In this document: positions 1 to 6,593 of the stretch, in pieces | How positions within the stretch are numbered: position 1 is the first letter of the stretch | Layout of the letters: each line of letters opens with the position of its first letter | Assembly (NCBI GenBank): GCA_019420505.1 | Contig: JAHZHC010000015.1 | Location: 1-9,254, forward strand | Length of the DNA: 9,254 bases | Origin: Ruminococcus sp. | GTDB lineage: Bacteria; Bacillota; Clostridia; Oscillospirales; Ruminococcaceae | Direction: 5' to 3' | Program-made: the position numbers and the translations under genes | Notes under the pieces: generated by a model | Told to the model about the DNA's origin: nothing | Database searches by the model: none | What the model saw: the letters and a program-made list of their open reading frames with translations, nothing else

Positions 1-25
1 TGCTTCTTTTCTCAACTTTGTTCAT
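1..25 (-). CDS. Possible start of a minus-strand gene running off the left edge
   Basis: An ATG (complement of 23-25) opens a frame that stays open for eight codons (M-N-K-V-E-K-R-S) to the window edge. A weak AGG lies about five bases upstream on the minus strand. It begins about 44 bases downstream of the terminator at 69-104, so it would be a separate transcription unit. The fragment is far too short to identify and may be chance. Confidence 0.15.
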
Positions 26-68
26 TTTGCCTATTGATTTTTCTTAGCAGGTTTCCGATTTTTCCAAC

Positions 69-104
69 AAAAAAACGGTCAAGCTTTTTTCAAAACTTGA
101 CCGT
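69..104 (-). terminator. Rho-independent terminator, minus strand
   Basis: A perfect 9-bp stem is formed by ACGGTCAAG (75-83) and CTTGACCGT (96-104). Read on the minus strand it is followed by a run of seven T (complement of 69-75). The stem starts within the stop codon of the DUF4314-like remnant, so it is the natural terminator of that unit. Confidence 0.85.
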
Positions 105-313
105 CACATTGATATATTCATTTCTTCATCTTCTGTTTGCTCACTATCTTCACTTACAATATGGAAATCGTCCACACCAGGGATAACTCCGAGCGTTCTG
201 CCGTTATCAAAGACGCAATGCACAGTGCCGATATCATCCATATGTTCGATATTTTTTGTTGTGTAGAGTCCAACTTCCTTTTTGGTGAAAACCGGTGAAA
301 AGCATCTACGGTT
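104..313 (-). pseudogene. DUF4314-like C-terminal remnant
   Basis: The minus-strand frame is open between stop codons at 314-316 and 104-106, but has no good start with a ribosome site; the first ATG is 16 codons into the recognisable part. The translation contains H-M-D-D-I-G-T-V-H-C, D-N-G-R-T-L and V-I-P-G-V-D-D-F. This is the pattern of the small beta-rich DUF4314 domain, which is common in conjugative elements of clostridia and has no known function. The tail is acidic (E-D-S-E-Q-T-E-D-E-E). The frame stops abruptly upstream, where the sequence carries the direct repeat GGTGAAAA-CC-GGTGAAAA. I read it as the 3' end of a longer gene cut by a deletion or rearrangement. Assignment is from memory of the motif. 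A frameshifted alternative (154-339) shares the DNA but resembles nothing. Confidence 0.45.
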
Positions 314-344
314 TTACACCTGAAATTTTTTACCCTCAAAACGC

Positions 345-371
345 AAAAAAAGCTCGTAAATACGAGCTTTT
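345..371 (-). terminator. Terminator, mainly minus strand, of the tRNA-Leu locus
   Basis: An 11-bp palindrome pairs AAAAGCTCGTA (348-358) with TACGAGCTTTT (361-371). On the minus strand it runs into seven T (complement of 345-351); on the plus strand only four T follow, so minus-strand use is favoured. It lies about 30 bases past the CCA end of the tRNA fragment, as expected for a tRNA transcript. Confidence 0.8.
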
Positions 372-402
372 CGAGGTGTGCATCTATTTCATTGCACTAA
401 TA

Positions 403-453
403 TGGTGCGGGTGACAGGACTTGAACCTGCACGGTGTTGCCAATAGAACCTAA
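403..453 (-). tRNA. Partial tRNA-Leu(UAG), 3' fragment; probable attachment site
   Basis: The minus strand reads as the 3' part of a class II tRNA. It has a TTAGG anticodon-loop segment (UAG anticodon at 450-452), then TCTAT as the 3' anticodon stem, a long variable arm, the T-arm GCAGG-TTCAAGT-CCTGT, the acceptor strand CACCCGC and an encoded A-CCA ending at 403. The 5' anticodon stem should be ATAGA, but the sequence there is unrelated, and no D-arm or 5' acceptor follows anywhere to the right. It is therefore a fragment, not a working tRNA. Tyrosine recombinases commonly target tRNA 3' ends and leave such a displaced copy at one end of the element. With this orientation the element lies to the right and the intact tRNA would be at its far end. 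No integrase gene is in the window. Confidence 0.8.
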
Positions 454-565
454 TGGTAATGCAACGTCGTTGAAAAATACATATAAGAAAAAAGCTAAGT
501 ATTTGTTGAATGATATGGATTCTTATGAATTGTTGATTGACCTAGTAAGGCTAACTGGCTCTTAA
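425..565 (+). pseudogene. Possible C-terminal remnant of an unidentified plus-strand gene
   Basis: The frame is open for 46 codons from a stop at 422-424, inside the tRNA fragment, to TAA at 563-565. Its last part reads like real protein: a lysine-rich stretch, then K-Y-L-L-N-D-M-D-S-Y-E-L-L-I-D-L-V-R-L-T-G-S. There is no start codon with a ribosome site, and the first half is tRNA sequence. It overlaps the 3' end of the minus-strand gene at 495-932. It could be the tail of a gene truncated at the attachment site, or chance. I do not recognise it. Confidence 0.2.
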
Positions 566-932
566 TCATATTTTTTATTGTTTTATTAAGAGAACCTAAA
601 ACTAAAAGATTTCCATGATATTTATTATTTGGTGTTGGTCTTCGTTCATATAAGAGATTCTTTTGTATGAATTGAGGCTTCATTCTTTCATCAAGCTCTT
701 TTCGTATAACCTCTGAAATTCCTGCTGGAAACTGCAATGAACCATCTTCCTTACATTGAGATGCAATAACATCAAATGCATTAGAATCGTCACACCAAGT
801 AATAGATATTTCGCAATATCCATCTTCGCGTTCTTTATCTAAGCGAAATGCTTCTGGCAAAAGATAACCATTTTCCAGATAACAATTAGAAATTCCTCTA
901 AAAAATTTATCTGGATATATTACTTCATTCAT
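495..932 (-). CDS. Hypothetical protein, third gene of the TIGR04255 operon
   Basis: This encodes 145 residues and I cannot assign a function. The sequence is soluble-looking, with no signal peptide or membrane segment. It starts with a short motif around Y6-P7-D8 and has a tryptophan/aspartate patch (T45-W46-C47-D48-D49). Its most conserved-looking part is Y-E-R-R-P at 95-99 followed by Y-H-G-N-L-L at 105-110, then a basic helix (118-130). The ATG has an AGGGTG ribosome site about seven bases upstream and begins one base after the preceding gene's TAA, so the two are translationally coupled. It is the last gene of a three-gene unit headed by the TIGR04255 protein. The C-terminus overlaps a possible plus-strand remnant and may have been altered by the nearby junction. 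Codon use is A+T-rich like its two partners. Confidence 0.8.
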   Translation of the reverse strand: MNEVIYPDKFFRGISNCYLENGYLLPEAFRLDKEREDGYCEISITWCDDSNAFDVIASQCKEDGSLQFPAGISEVIRKELDERMKPQFIQKNLLYERRPTPNNKYHGNLLVLGSLNKTIKNMIKSQLALLGQSTIHKNPYHSTNT

Positions 933-933
933 T

Positions 934-1515
934 TTAATACACCCTAAAAATAAAGTCTATTGCTTCATACAGAATATCGTTTATATTGTTAAGTGATATA
1001 TTTCCGGCTCTTGTTTCATAATTTTTCTTTATATTATCATTCCAAATAATGCCCATACTACTTTCTTCGTTAATAGATTCAAATGAAAAATAAAGAAGAG
1101 CCTCGCCCTCATCCCATGTTGAGTGCAATTGTATTATTTCATTTTCTTCGTTTTCATTATTAATGTATTCGAGCTTAGGGAGATTTTTATTTATGTTCTT
1201 ATGTTGAATGGATTCTATAAAAAGCTCTCTAAATAGTCTCATAAGATTACCCATTTGTTTATTATGTGAATCGCTGAATACAAAGATAGGTAAATTTGAA
1301 AAGATATCTACTTCAGTAGGAATCCGCATAGCATAACTTGAAGAAGTAAGTATATTCAATTTATTAAGAATAGATATAGAACGAGTTAAATCTATATCCA
1401 TTATTTTAGATATGCTCTCGTTCTTTTTATTAATTAATCGGGATTCGTCAATTAAATCCAAATATGAATTAATTTGAGGGGAAAATGTTTTTTTATTTGT
1501 TAAATAACTACTCAT
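934..1515 (-). CDS. Hypothetical protein, second gene of the TIGR04255 operon
   Basis: This encodes 193 residues and I do not recognise a family. The N-terminal third (about 15-57) is helical and ends in L-N-K-L-N-I-L-T, a shape that could be a small helical DNA-binding or interaction domain, but I see no clear helix-turn-helix. The middle is asparagine- and glutamate-rich (106-126). The C-terminal part (about 128-158) alternates hydrophobic and polar residues like beta strands (E-A-L-L-Y-F-S-F-E-S; M-G-I-I-W-N-D-N). The ATG overlaps the end of the TIGR04255 gene by eight bases and has a GGAAGG ribosome site inside that gene, which implies coupled translation and roughly stoichiometric products. 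There is no membrane segment or signal peptide. The gene is very A+T-rich. Its role is unknown; partnership with its two neighbours is inferred from the gene packing only. Confidence 0.8.
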   Translation of the reverse strand: MSSYLTNKKTFSPQINSYLDLIDESRLINKKNESISKIMDIDLTRSISILNKLNILTSSSYAMRIPTEVDIFSNLPIFVFSDSHNKQMGNLMRLFRELFIESIQHKNINKNLPKLEYINNENEENEIIQLHSTWDEGEALLYFSFESINEESSMGIIWNDNIKKNYETRAGNISLNNINDILYEAIDFIFRVY

Positions 1516-2299
1516 TTTTGCCTTCCAATTCTATCGGTTTCATTGCGTGATGAAGCTTGTCTTGAATCGAATCTCTAAAAAAGATATGTGACCTCGTATG
1601 CAGCTTATCAGCAACTTTACTGATGTCATCTTTTGAAAATTGTCCATATGAATAATAATCACAGTTTAACAAAAACGCTTCAACTGGTGAATTGCCGTCT
1701 CTATGATCAACACTTCCAAGCCCAGACTCTGAATGAACTATCACATCATCAAAGCATAATTCTGAAATTACACTTGCTGATTTTACTTGCATATAGTCTT
1801 GTGTAGTATAGCTTAATGATCCTAGTAAGTGTGGTTTTAAAAGATCTTTCCACGGTGAATCAGATAATCCTAGTTTTTCTTTTTCGAAAGAATCAATATA
1901 TCTCAATCCAACTCTAGAATAATAAACTGGGTGATAAATCTCAGAAAAATAATTGATGGGAATCATTACTCTTGAAAGCATATCCTCCCAATGCGAATAA
2001 GCTACAGTAGAAAGCACCAACATATCCCTTGATAACACTACTTTCCATTTTCCATCTGTTGATACAAATGAATAAAATCGTTTTGATGTTGTACTATGAG
2101 AGAATGTCGGTTGGCTTTGTCCTAAACCAACAGTAACTTGCCCCATTTCTTGTGTCTGAAAATCATAAATAGGGTACAGTTCTCTAATTCTATCTTGAAA
2201 ATCAGCAGGTTCCTTAGAATCAATTGCAAGAATCGTAGGATAATTTACTTGAAATACCACTTCAATCAAAGGGCAGTTTTCATACTTTATTTTTTTCAT
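1508..2299 (-). CDS. TIGR04255 family protein
   Basis: This encodes 263 residues from the ATG at 2299. A GTG at 2308 would add three residues, but it overlaps the GAAAGGTG ribosome site, whereas that site is well spaced for the ATG. The sequence shows the hallmarks I associate with TIGR04255, a sporadically distributed family of unknown function: an N-terminal C-P-L-I-E-V-V-F-Q motif (9-17), a segment about A-D-F-Q-D-R-I-R-E (32-40), F-Y-S-F-V-S with D-G-K-W-K-V-V-L (75-89), and Y-S-R-V-G-L-R-Y-I-D (127-136). The protein looks soluble with mixed alpha/beta content. It heads a coupled three-gene operon beside restriction-modification genes at a tRNA attachment site, so a role in defence is a reasonable inference, not a known fact. 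The family assignment is from memory; no profile search was run. Confidence 0.85.
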   Translation of the reverse strand: MKKIKYENCPLIEVVFQVNYPTILAIDSKEPADFQDRIRELYPIYDFQTQEMGQVTVGLGQSQPTFSHSTTSKRFYSFVSTDGKWKVVLSRDMLVLSTVAYSHWEDMLSRVMIPINYFSEIYHPVYYSRVGLRYIDSFEKEKLGLSDSPWKDLLKPHLLGSLSYTTQDYMQVKSASVISELCFDDVIVHSESGLGSVDHRDGNSPVEAFLLNCDYYSYGQFSKDDISKVADKLHTRSHIFFRDSIQDKLHHAMKPIELEGKNE

Positions 2300-2773
2300 T
2301 TTTAGCACCTTTCACTTACTACAGTAACTTATTTATGGAGACAATATTCCATAAAGCTAATTTTTAACATTTCAATATTATGTTTATATCATTAAATAAA
2401 TGCTAAGATATGTACTTTTAGTTTGGCTATTTATTTGTTCAAGGGTTTAAGATATCTAAGAGATTCATATAAAAAGATATTAAAATATAATTATAACTTA
2501 TCCTTATTTGTGAACAATCAAATACGCATTGATTTGGTATATTTATTGTCTATAAATCAAAGAGTTACGAATATTATCACTCTTTTATAGTATTATATCA
2601 CAGTTTAATATAAAATTCAAGACTTTTGTTCGTTGTAAATAATTAAATTTATAAATAGTCACGTAAATAGAATTAACATAAACATTATAATTATTATGGT
2701 TTATTGTATTTCAATAATCCAAATTGTGTGTAAGAAAACTATTAAAGGATTTCTAATGATTTCGTGAGAATTG
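2300..2773. other. A+T-rich divergent intergenic spacer
   Basis: About 470 bases separate the minus-strand operon from the restriction-modification promoter. I see no open frame worth calling. Besides the repeat at 2332-2355, it holds an imperfect hairpin at 2550-2590. There CTATAAA-TCA-AAGAGT (2550-2565) pairs with ACTCTTTTATAG (2579-2590) across a 13-base loop with a small bulge. No T-tract follows on either strand, so it is not a typical terminator. The rest is homopolymer-rich A+T sequence that should contain the promoter of the left operon, though none stands out. Confidence 0.5.
2332..2355. promoter_or_regulatory. Inverted repeat upstream of the TIGR04255 operon
   Basis: TTTATGGA (2332-2339) and TCCATAAA (2348-2355) form a perfect 8-bp inverted repeat around an 8-base centre. 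It lies about 33 bases upstream of the operon's start codon, where an operator or 5'-leader hairpin would sit. I found no convincing -35/-10 pair for this operon nearby, so the role is a guess. Confidence 0.4.
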
Positions 2774-2802
2774 TTGACTTATCTTTGGGTGTGTGCTATA
2801 AT
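2774..2802 (+). promoter_or_regulatory. Sigma-A promoter of the restriction-modification operon
   Basis: The -35 TTGACT (2774-2779) and -10 TATAAT (2797-2802) are 17 bases apart, with an extended -10 TGC directly before the TATAAT. It lies about 50 bases before the methyltransferase start. The methyltransferase carries its own N-terminal HTH domain, so autoregulation at this promoter is likely by analogy with similar enzymes. The imperfect ATAAT/ATTAT pair just downstream is too weak to call an operator. Confidence 0.85.
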
Positions 2803-2851
2803 TTACATAACCCATTATTGCATTAGAGTGTGCAGGAAGGAATGAATTATA

Positions 2852-4072
2852 GTGGCAGTAAGCTACAACAATCTTTGGAAATTACTTATCGATAAAGGTA
2901 TGAATAAAACCGAACTGAAAGAAGCATCAGGTATCAGTTTCAATGTAATGGCTCGTATGGGAAAGAATGAAACGGTTTCCCTTGAAAGCCTTGAAAAGAT
3001 ATGTATGGTGCTGAACTGTAACATCGGTGATATTATGGATATAACCGCAAATAAAGAATCGAAGAAATTTTCATGTATTGAACTGTTTGCTGGTGCAGGC
3101 GGTCTTGCTCTCGGAATCGAAAAAGCTGGATTCGACACGATTGGACTTATTGAAGTGGATAAAGATGCATCGGATACGCTTCGTAGAAACAGACCAGAAT
3201 GGCGAGTTATTAATGATGATATAGCAAATATTTCCTGTCTTGATCTACAAGATTACTTTGGTTTGGATAAGGGTGAACTTGATCTACTTTCAGGCGGCGC
3301 ACCTTGCCAGAGTTTCTCCTATGCAGGTAAAAGACTTGGCTTGGAAGATGCCCGTGGCACACTATTCTATCACTATGCGAAGTTTCTTGAACAACTGCAG
3401 CCTAAGATGTTTCTTTTTGAGAATGTTCGTGGTCTGCTGACTCATGATAAGGGCAGAACATACAAGACCATTACTGACATTTTTGAAAGCACAGGCTACA
3501 CAATTCAAAAGAAGGTTCTGAATGCTTGGGACTATGGTGTTGCTCAGAAGCGTGAAAGACTTATCACTATCGGTATCAGAAATGACCTTACCGATCAAAT
3601 AAAGTTTACTTTCCCCACACCCCATGAATACAAACCTGTTCTTCGTGACGTCTTGCTCGATTGCCCAGAGAGTGCAGGTACTCCATATTCTGAATACAAG
3701 CGTAAGATATTTGAGCTTGTGCCTCCAGGTGGATATTGGAGAGATATTCCCGAGAATATTGCTAAAGAATACATGAAAAGCTGTTGGTTCATGGAAGGTG
3801 GAAGAACAGGTATCCTCCGCAGGCTAAGCCTTGACGAGCCTTCACTTACTGTTCTGACTTCACCAAGCCAGAAACAGACAGATCGCTGTCATCCACTCGA
3901 ACCAAGACCGTTTACTATTCGTGAAAATGCTCGGTGTCAAAGTTTTCCTGATGAATGGCAGTTCTGCGGAAGTATCGGTTCGCAGTATAAACAGGTTGGT
4001 AATGCCGTTCCTGTCAATCTTGCAATGGACATAGCAAAACAAATTAAAATCGCATTGGAGGGCTTATCATAA
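2852..4072 (+). CDS. DNA (cytosine-5) methyltransferase with N-terminal HTH domain
   Basis: This transfers a methyl group from S-adenosylmethionine to C5 of cytosine, protecting host DNA from the neighbouring nuclease. It has 406 residues and a GTG start with an AGGAAGG ribosome site. Residues about 5-63 form an XRE/Cro-type HTH domain (M-N-K-T-E-L-K-E-A-S-G-I-S then N-C-N-I-G-D-I-M-D-I). The catalytic part follows: motif I F-A-G-A-G-G (79-84), motif IV G-G-A-P-C-Q-S-F with nucleophile Cys152, motif VI E-N-V (190-192), motif VIII Q-K-R-E-R (232-236), a target-recognition region (about 241-322), motif IX R-R-L-S-L-D-E-P-S-L-T (323-333) and motif X Q-V-G-N-A-V-P (381-387). All key residues are present. 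HTH fusions of this sort, as in M.SsoII and M.EcoRII relatives, also repress transcription. The endonuclease partner implies GGNCC. The stop codon overlaps the next start (TAATG). Confidence 0.96.
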   Translation: MAVSYNNLWKLLIDKGMNKTELKEASGISFNVMARMGKNETVSLESLEKICMVLNCNIGDIMDITANKESKKFSCIELFAGAGGLALGIEKAGFDTIGLIEVDKDASDTLRRNRPEWRVINDDIANISCLDLQDYFGLDKGELDLLSGGAPCQSFSYAGKRLGLEDARGTLFYHYAKFLEQLQPKMFLFENVRGLLTHDKGRTYKTITDIFESTGYTIQKKVLNAWDYGVAQKRERLITIGIRNDLTDQIKFTFPTPHEYKPVLRDVLLDCPESAGTPYSEYKRKIFELVPPGGYWRDIPENIAKEYMKSCWFMEGGRTGILRRLSLDEPSLTVLTSPSQKQTDRCHPLEPRPFTIRENARCQSFPDEWQFCGSIGSQYKQVGNAVPVNLAMDIAKQIKIALEGLS

Positions 4073-4878
4073 TGTGGACACTTAGTTTTATCAGTGAAGA
4101 AGATTTTACAAAGCACGTTAAGAAGACCATAGAGAAATATGGTGAGAAGCTGGAATCCTTCGATTTGAAACGGTTTAATAAGAATATCATTGACCCTATC
4201 AAACTGATTTTTGATAAGACCGTTTATCAGGCTTCTTGGGAGGAAATCGTTAGCAACGAGATATTCCGCCAGCGTGATAAATCCAATAACAACGACATCG
4301 GATACTTCCATCAGAGAATATTCCAGTACATAGCTAACTGCCGTGTTCCCGATAATGGTAAAGAAGGCGGCTGGGACGTTATCTTTGAGAATTCCGATGG
4401 CATCGTTGTTACTGATAGGATCAGCGTACATACCGTGTACGTTGAGATGAAGAACAAGCATAACACTATGAACTCGGCTTCGGCAGGCAAGACCTTTATC
4501 AAGATGCAGAATCAGCTCCTCACCGATGATGATTGTGCTTGTTTCCTTGTTGAAGCTATCGCCCAGAAGTCGCAGAACATCAAGTGGGAAACAACAGTCG
4601 ATAAGAAGAAGGTTGGTCACAAGCTGATCCGTCGTGTGAGCCTCGACCAGTTCTATGCTCTCGTGACAGGACAGGAAGATGCTTTCTACCAGATGTGTAT
4701 GGTGCTGCCGTCCATCATTCAGAAAGCTGTGGACGAGCTTGAAGGCTCAATCGTTCCACACGATATTGTTATTGATGAGCTGAAGGAGCTTGCTAAAAAA
4801 CAGAATGTTGACGATGAGAACCTTGCTGTGGCTATGGCGGTATATATGCTGGGATTTGGAAGCTACACAGGTTTTTAA
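4072..4878 (+). CDS. Type II restriction endonuclease, Eco47II/Sau96I-like
   Basis: This cleaves unmethylated DNA; characterised members (Eco47II, Sau96I) cut at GGNCC. It has 268 residues. The ATG overlaps the methyltransferase stop by one base, with a GGAGG site ten bases upstream, so the two proteins are coupled. The sequence matches what I know of the Eco47II family nearly throughout: L-S-F-I-S-E-E-D near the N-terminus, F-N-K-N-I-I-D-P-I-K-L-I-F-D-K-T (35-50), and R-Q-R-D-K-S-N-N-N-D-I-G-Y-F-H-Q (66-81). The PD-(D/E)xK nuclease core is Asp102 (G-G-W-D-V-I-F) with Glu125-x-Lys127 (V-E-M-K-N-K-H-N-T-M). The downstream K-M-Q-N-Q-L-L segment fits the same fold. Length is intact. The GGNCC specificity is inferred from the family; I found no GGNCC site in this window. 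Confidence 0.95.
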   Translation: MWTLSFISEEDFTKHVKKTIEKYGEKLESFDLKRFNKNIIDPIKLIFDKTVYQASWEEIVSNEIFRQRDKSNNNDIGYFHQRIFQYIANCRVPDNGKEGGWDVIFENSDGIVVTDRISVHTVYVEMKNKHNTMNSASAGKTFIKMQNQLLTDDDCACFLVEAIAQKSQNIKWETTVDKKKVGHKLIRRVSLDQFYALVTGQEDAFYQMCMVLPSIIQKAVDELEGSIVPHDIVIDELKELAKKQNVDDENLAVAMAVYMLGFGSYTGF

Positions 4879-4893
4879 TAAAGAAGGTGTTGT

Positions 4894-5640
4894 ATGAAAA
4901 TACTTGATTTTAAAAAAGCAACTGAATTAGATAAGCAAAATCAAACAATTCAAGCGGCATTACTATGCTACTATCATTACAAAACAACAGATGAGCAAAT
5001 TTTTGATATGAAAGGAATTCAAGAACTATTCTCTGATGCTGGATTTAACCCAATTAATAGCAGCAGAGTTAAAAAAAGTTTGATTGAAAAGAAAATCATG
5101 CGCATACCCAAAGGATTAAAAACTTCGCTTGAGTTTATTCCTTCTGTATTTCAGGAATATGAACAACAGTATGGTATACTTTGGAATGATAATGAGACAA
5201 TAAATTCAGAAAGCGAACTAATTGATGAGAGTAAGTTTTGCGGTAAACGGAATTATCTCACCCGATTAATACAGCAAATTAATCACTCATATGCGAATAA
5301 TTGTTATGATGCAGTTGCTGTCCTAATGCGAAGGCTTTTTGAGATCATGTTAATTCTATCATATCAAAATCTTGGAATTGATGATGAAATCAAAGATAAA
5401 AGCGGTTCTGGGTATATAATGCTTGACGGAATAGTGAAAAATGCAATTAACAATAATACACTCAAGTTATCTCGAATTAAGACTGAATTTGATTCATTCA
5501 GAAAAGTCGGTAATTTTTCTGCCCATAATATTACATATACGGCAGGAATAAAGGATATCGATGATATTAAGCTAAACTATCGTGTTATGCTTGAGGAATT
5601 ATATAATAAAGCAGGACTTATGGAAAAGGAGGATATTTAA
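4894..5640 (+). CDS. DUF4145/HEPN-like protein
   Basis: This encodes 248 residues; biochemical role unknown. The N-terminal part (about 15-85) looks like a winged-helix fold, with S-S-R-V-K-K-S-L-I-E-K as a likely recognition helix, an I-P-K-G-L-K-T wing and L-E-F-I-P at its end. The C-terminal part (about 120-240) has the DUF4145 signature: a helix C-Y-D-A-V-A-V-L-M-R-R-L-F-E-I-M-L (137-153), then F-R-K-V-G-N-F-S-A-H. Arg203, Gly206, Asn207 and His211 fit R-x2-G-N-x3-H. DUF4145 belongs to the HEPN superfamily, many members of which are RNases in toxin or abortive-infection systems. The Arg-His spacing is longer than the strict nuclease motif, so catalysis is uncertain. It starts 15 bases after the endonuclease with an AAGAAGGTG site and ends two bases before the next gene. 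It is A+T-richer than the genes before it. Confidence 0.85.
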   Translation: MKILDFKKATELDKQNQTIQAALLCYYHYKTTDEQIFDMKGIQELFSDAGFNPINSSRVKKSLIEKKIMRIPKGLKTSLEFIPSVFQEYEQQYGILWNDNETINSESELIDESKFCGKRNYLTRLIQQINHSYANNCYDAVAVLMRRLFEIMLILSYQNLGIDDEIKDKSGSGYIMLDGIVKNAINNNTLKLSRIKTEFDSFRKVGNFSAHNITYTAGIKDIDDIKLNYRVMLEELYNKAGLMEKEDI

Positions 5641-5642
5641 GA

Positions 5643-6593
5643 TTGGAAAATCGAGTAAAATTTAAAATTGGTGAAATTGAATTTGAAGCAGAAGGCTCTG
5701 CTGAGGTCATCGAAAGAGAACGGAATGTTTTTATGAATGCTCTTCTTCCTGCGGCAGTAGATGCTATAGTAAGAACTAGGGGAGCAGGAAGTGCTAATCA
5801 GTACATAGAAAACAATGAAACGCCACTTATCGAACAAGTTGATTCGCCAATAAATAATGATGAAAGTTCTGTTATTGTAAATAAACAACCTCAAGATCTT
5901 TCTAGAACAAGTCTTTCTGCGTTTTTAAGCGATAAAGGCGTTTTAAGTGAACAAGACTTTGTCCTAATGGCTGCTTATTATGATGAAAAGAAGAATAACG
6001 TCAAATCGTTTAATTCTGAAACAGTAAAACAGTACTACTCTGATGCACGTCGTCCAAAATGCTCTAATATAAGCGATGTTCTATTAAAGCTAACACAAAA
6101 GGGATATATTATGGATGATGATAAGTCAGAACAAAAAACTCCTAAACCGTATACATTAACTAACAAAGGTATAAAGTATATAGAAAATTATGCGCCCAAG
6201 GACTCTGTTGAAAAAAAGGTTGCTAGAGTAAGAAAACCAAGAGCAAAGAGTGAGTCAATATATAGTGAAATGAATCCTGATGAATTGAACTTGAGTAATT
6301 ACCCTGGCATCAATAAGTTAAATAATTTCAAAGAACAGATGCTTATGATTATGTATATCGTTTCCAATGAAGGAAAAGGAGAAAGCTTTTCAGTGACGGA
6401 TATTCAATGTTTGATGACAGACATTTTGGGATTACCTGCTTCACGAGACCAAATTAATGGAGTTTTTAAAAACAACAAAACATGGTTTAAAAAAGAAGAG
6501 GATTCAGACAACAAGCGTGCATACAAAAGAAGGTTGCTTCAAGGGGCAAAAGATTTTATAATTAAGCTAATTGAAGACAATAATGCACAATAG
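5643..6593 (+). CDS. Winged-helix-like protein paired with the HEPN-like gene
   Basis: This encodes 316 residues from a TTG start, two bases after the HEPN-like gene's stop, with AAAGGAGG ten bases upstream. The N-terminal unit (about 4-36; V-K-F-K-I-G-E-I-E-F-E-A-E-G) is a small strand-strand-helix domain. A linker follows, then a likely winged helix (about 90-185) with S-N-I-S-D-V-L-L-K-L-T-Q-K-G-Y-I and P-Y-T-L-T-N-K-G-I-K-Y-I-E-N-Y. Next come a basic linker (K-K-V-A-R-V-R-K-P-R-A-K, 191-202) and a second helical, possibly winged, domain (about 229-312) ending in a lysine/arginine-rich stretch. The layout suggests a DNA- or RNA-binding adaptor. It has no catalytic motif that I can see. Tight spacing makes it the likely partner of the HEPN-like protein, as sensor, antitoxin or regulator. 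Its stop codon lies inside the left arm of an inverted repeat. Confidence 0.82.
   Translation: MENRVKFKIGEIEFEAEGSAEVIERERNVFMNALLPAAVDAIVRTRGAGSANQYIENNETPLIEQVDSPINNDESSVIVNKQPQDLSRTSLSAFLSDKGVLSEQDFVLMAAYYDEKKNNVKSFNSETVKQYYSDARRPKCSNISDVLLKLTQKGYIMDDDKSEQKTPKPYTLTNKGIKYIENYAPKDSVEKKVARVRKPRAKSESIYSEMNPDELNLSNYPGINKLNNFKEQMLMIMYIVSNEGKGESFSVTDIQCLMTDILGLPASRDQINGVFKNNKTWFKKEEDSDNKRAYKRRLLQGAKDFIIKLIEDNNAQ

Noticed and set aside
562..596. CTCTTAAT/ATTAAGAG hairpin as a terminator for the left operon
   Set aside because: It lies inside the coding sequence of the last gene, has an 18- to 20-base loop and no T-tract in the right place.
3937..4620. A 227-codon minus-strand frame across the methyltransferase/endonuclease junction
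   Set aside because: It lies fully antisense to two genes with complete catalytic motifs and resembles nothing. It is a shadow frame.
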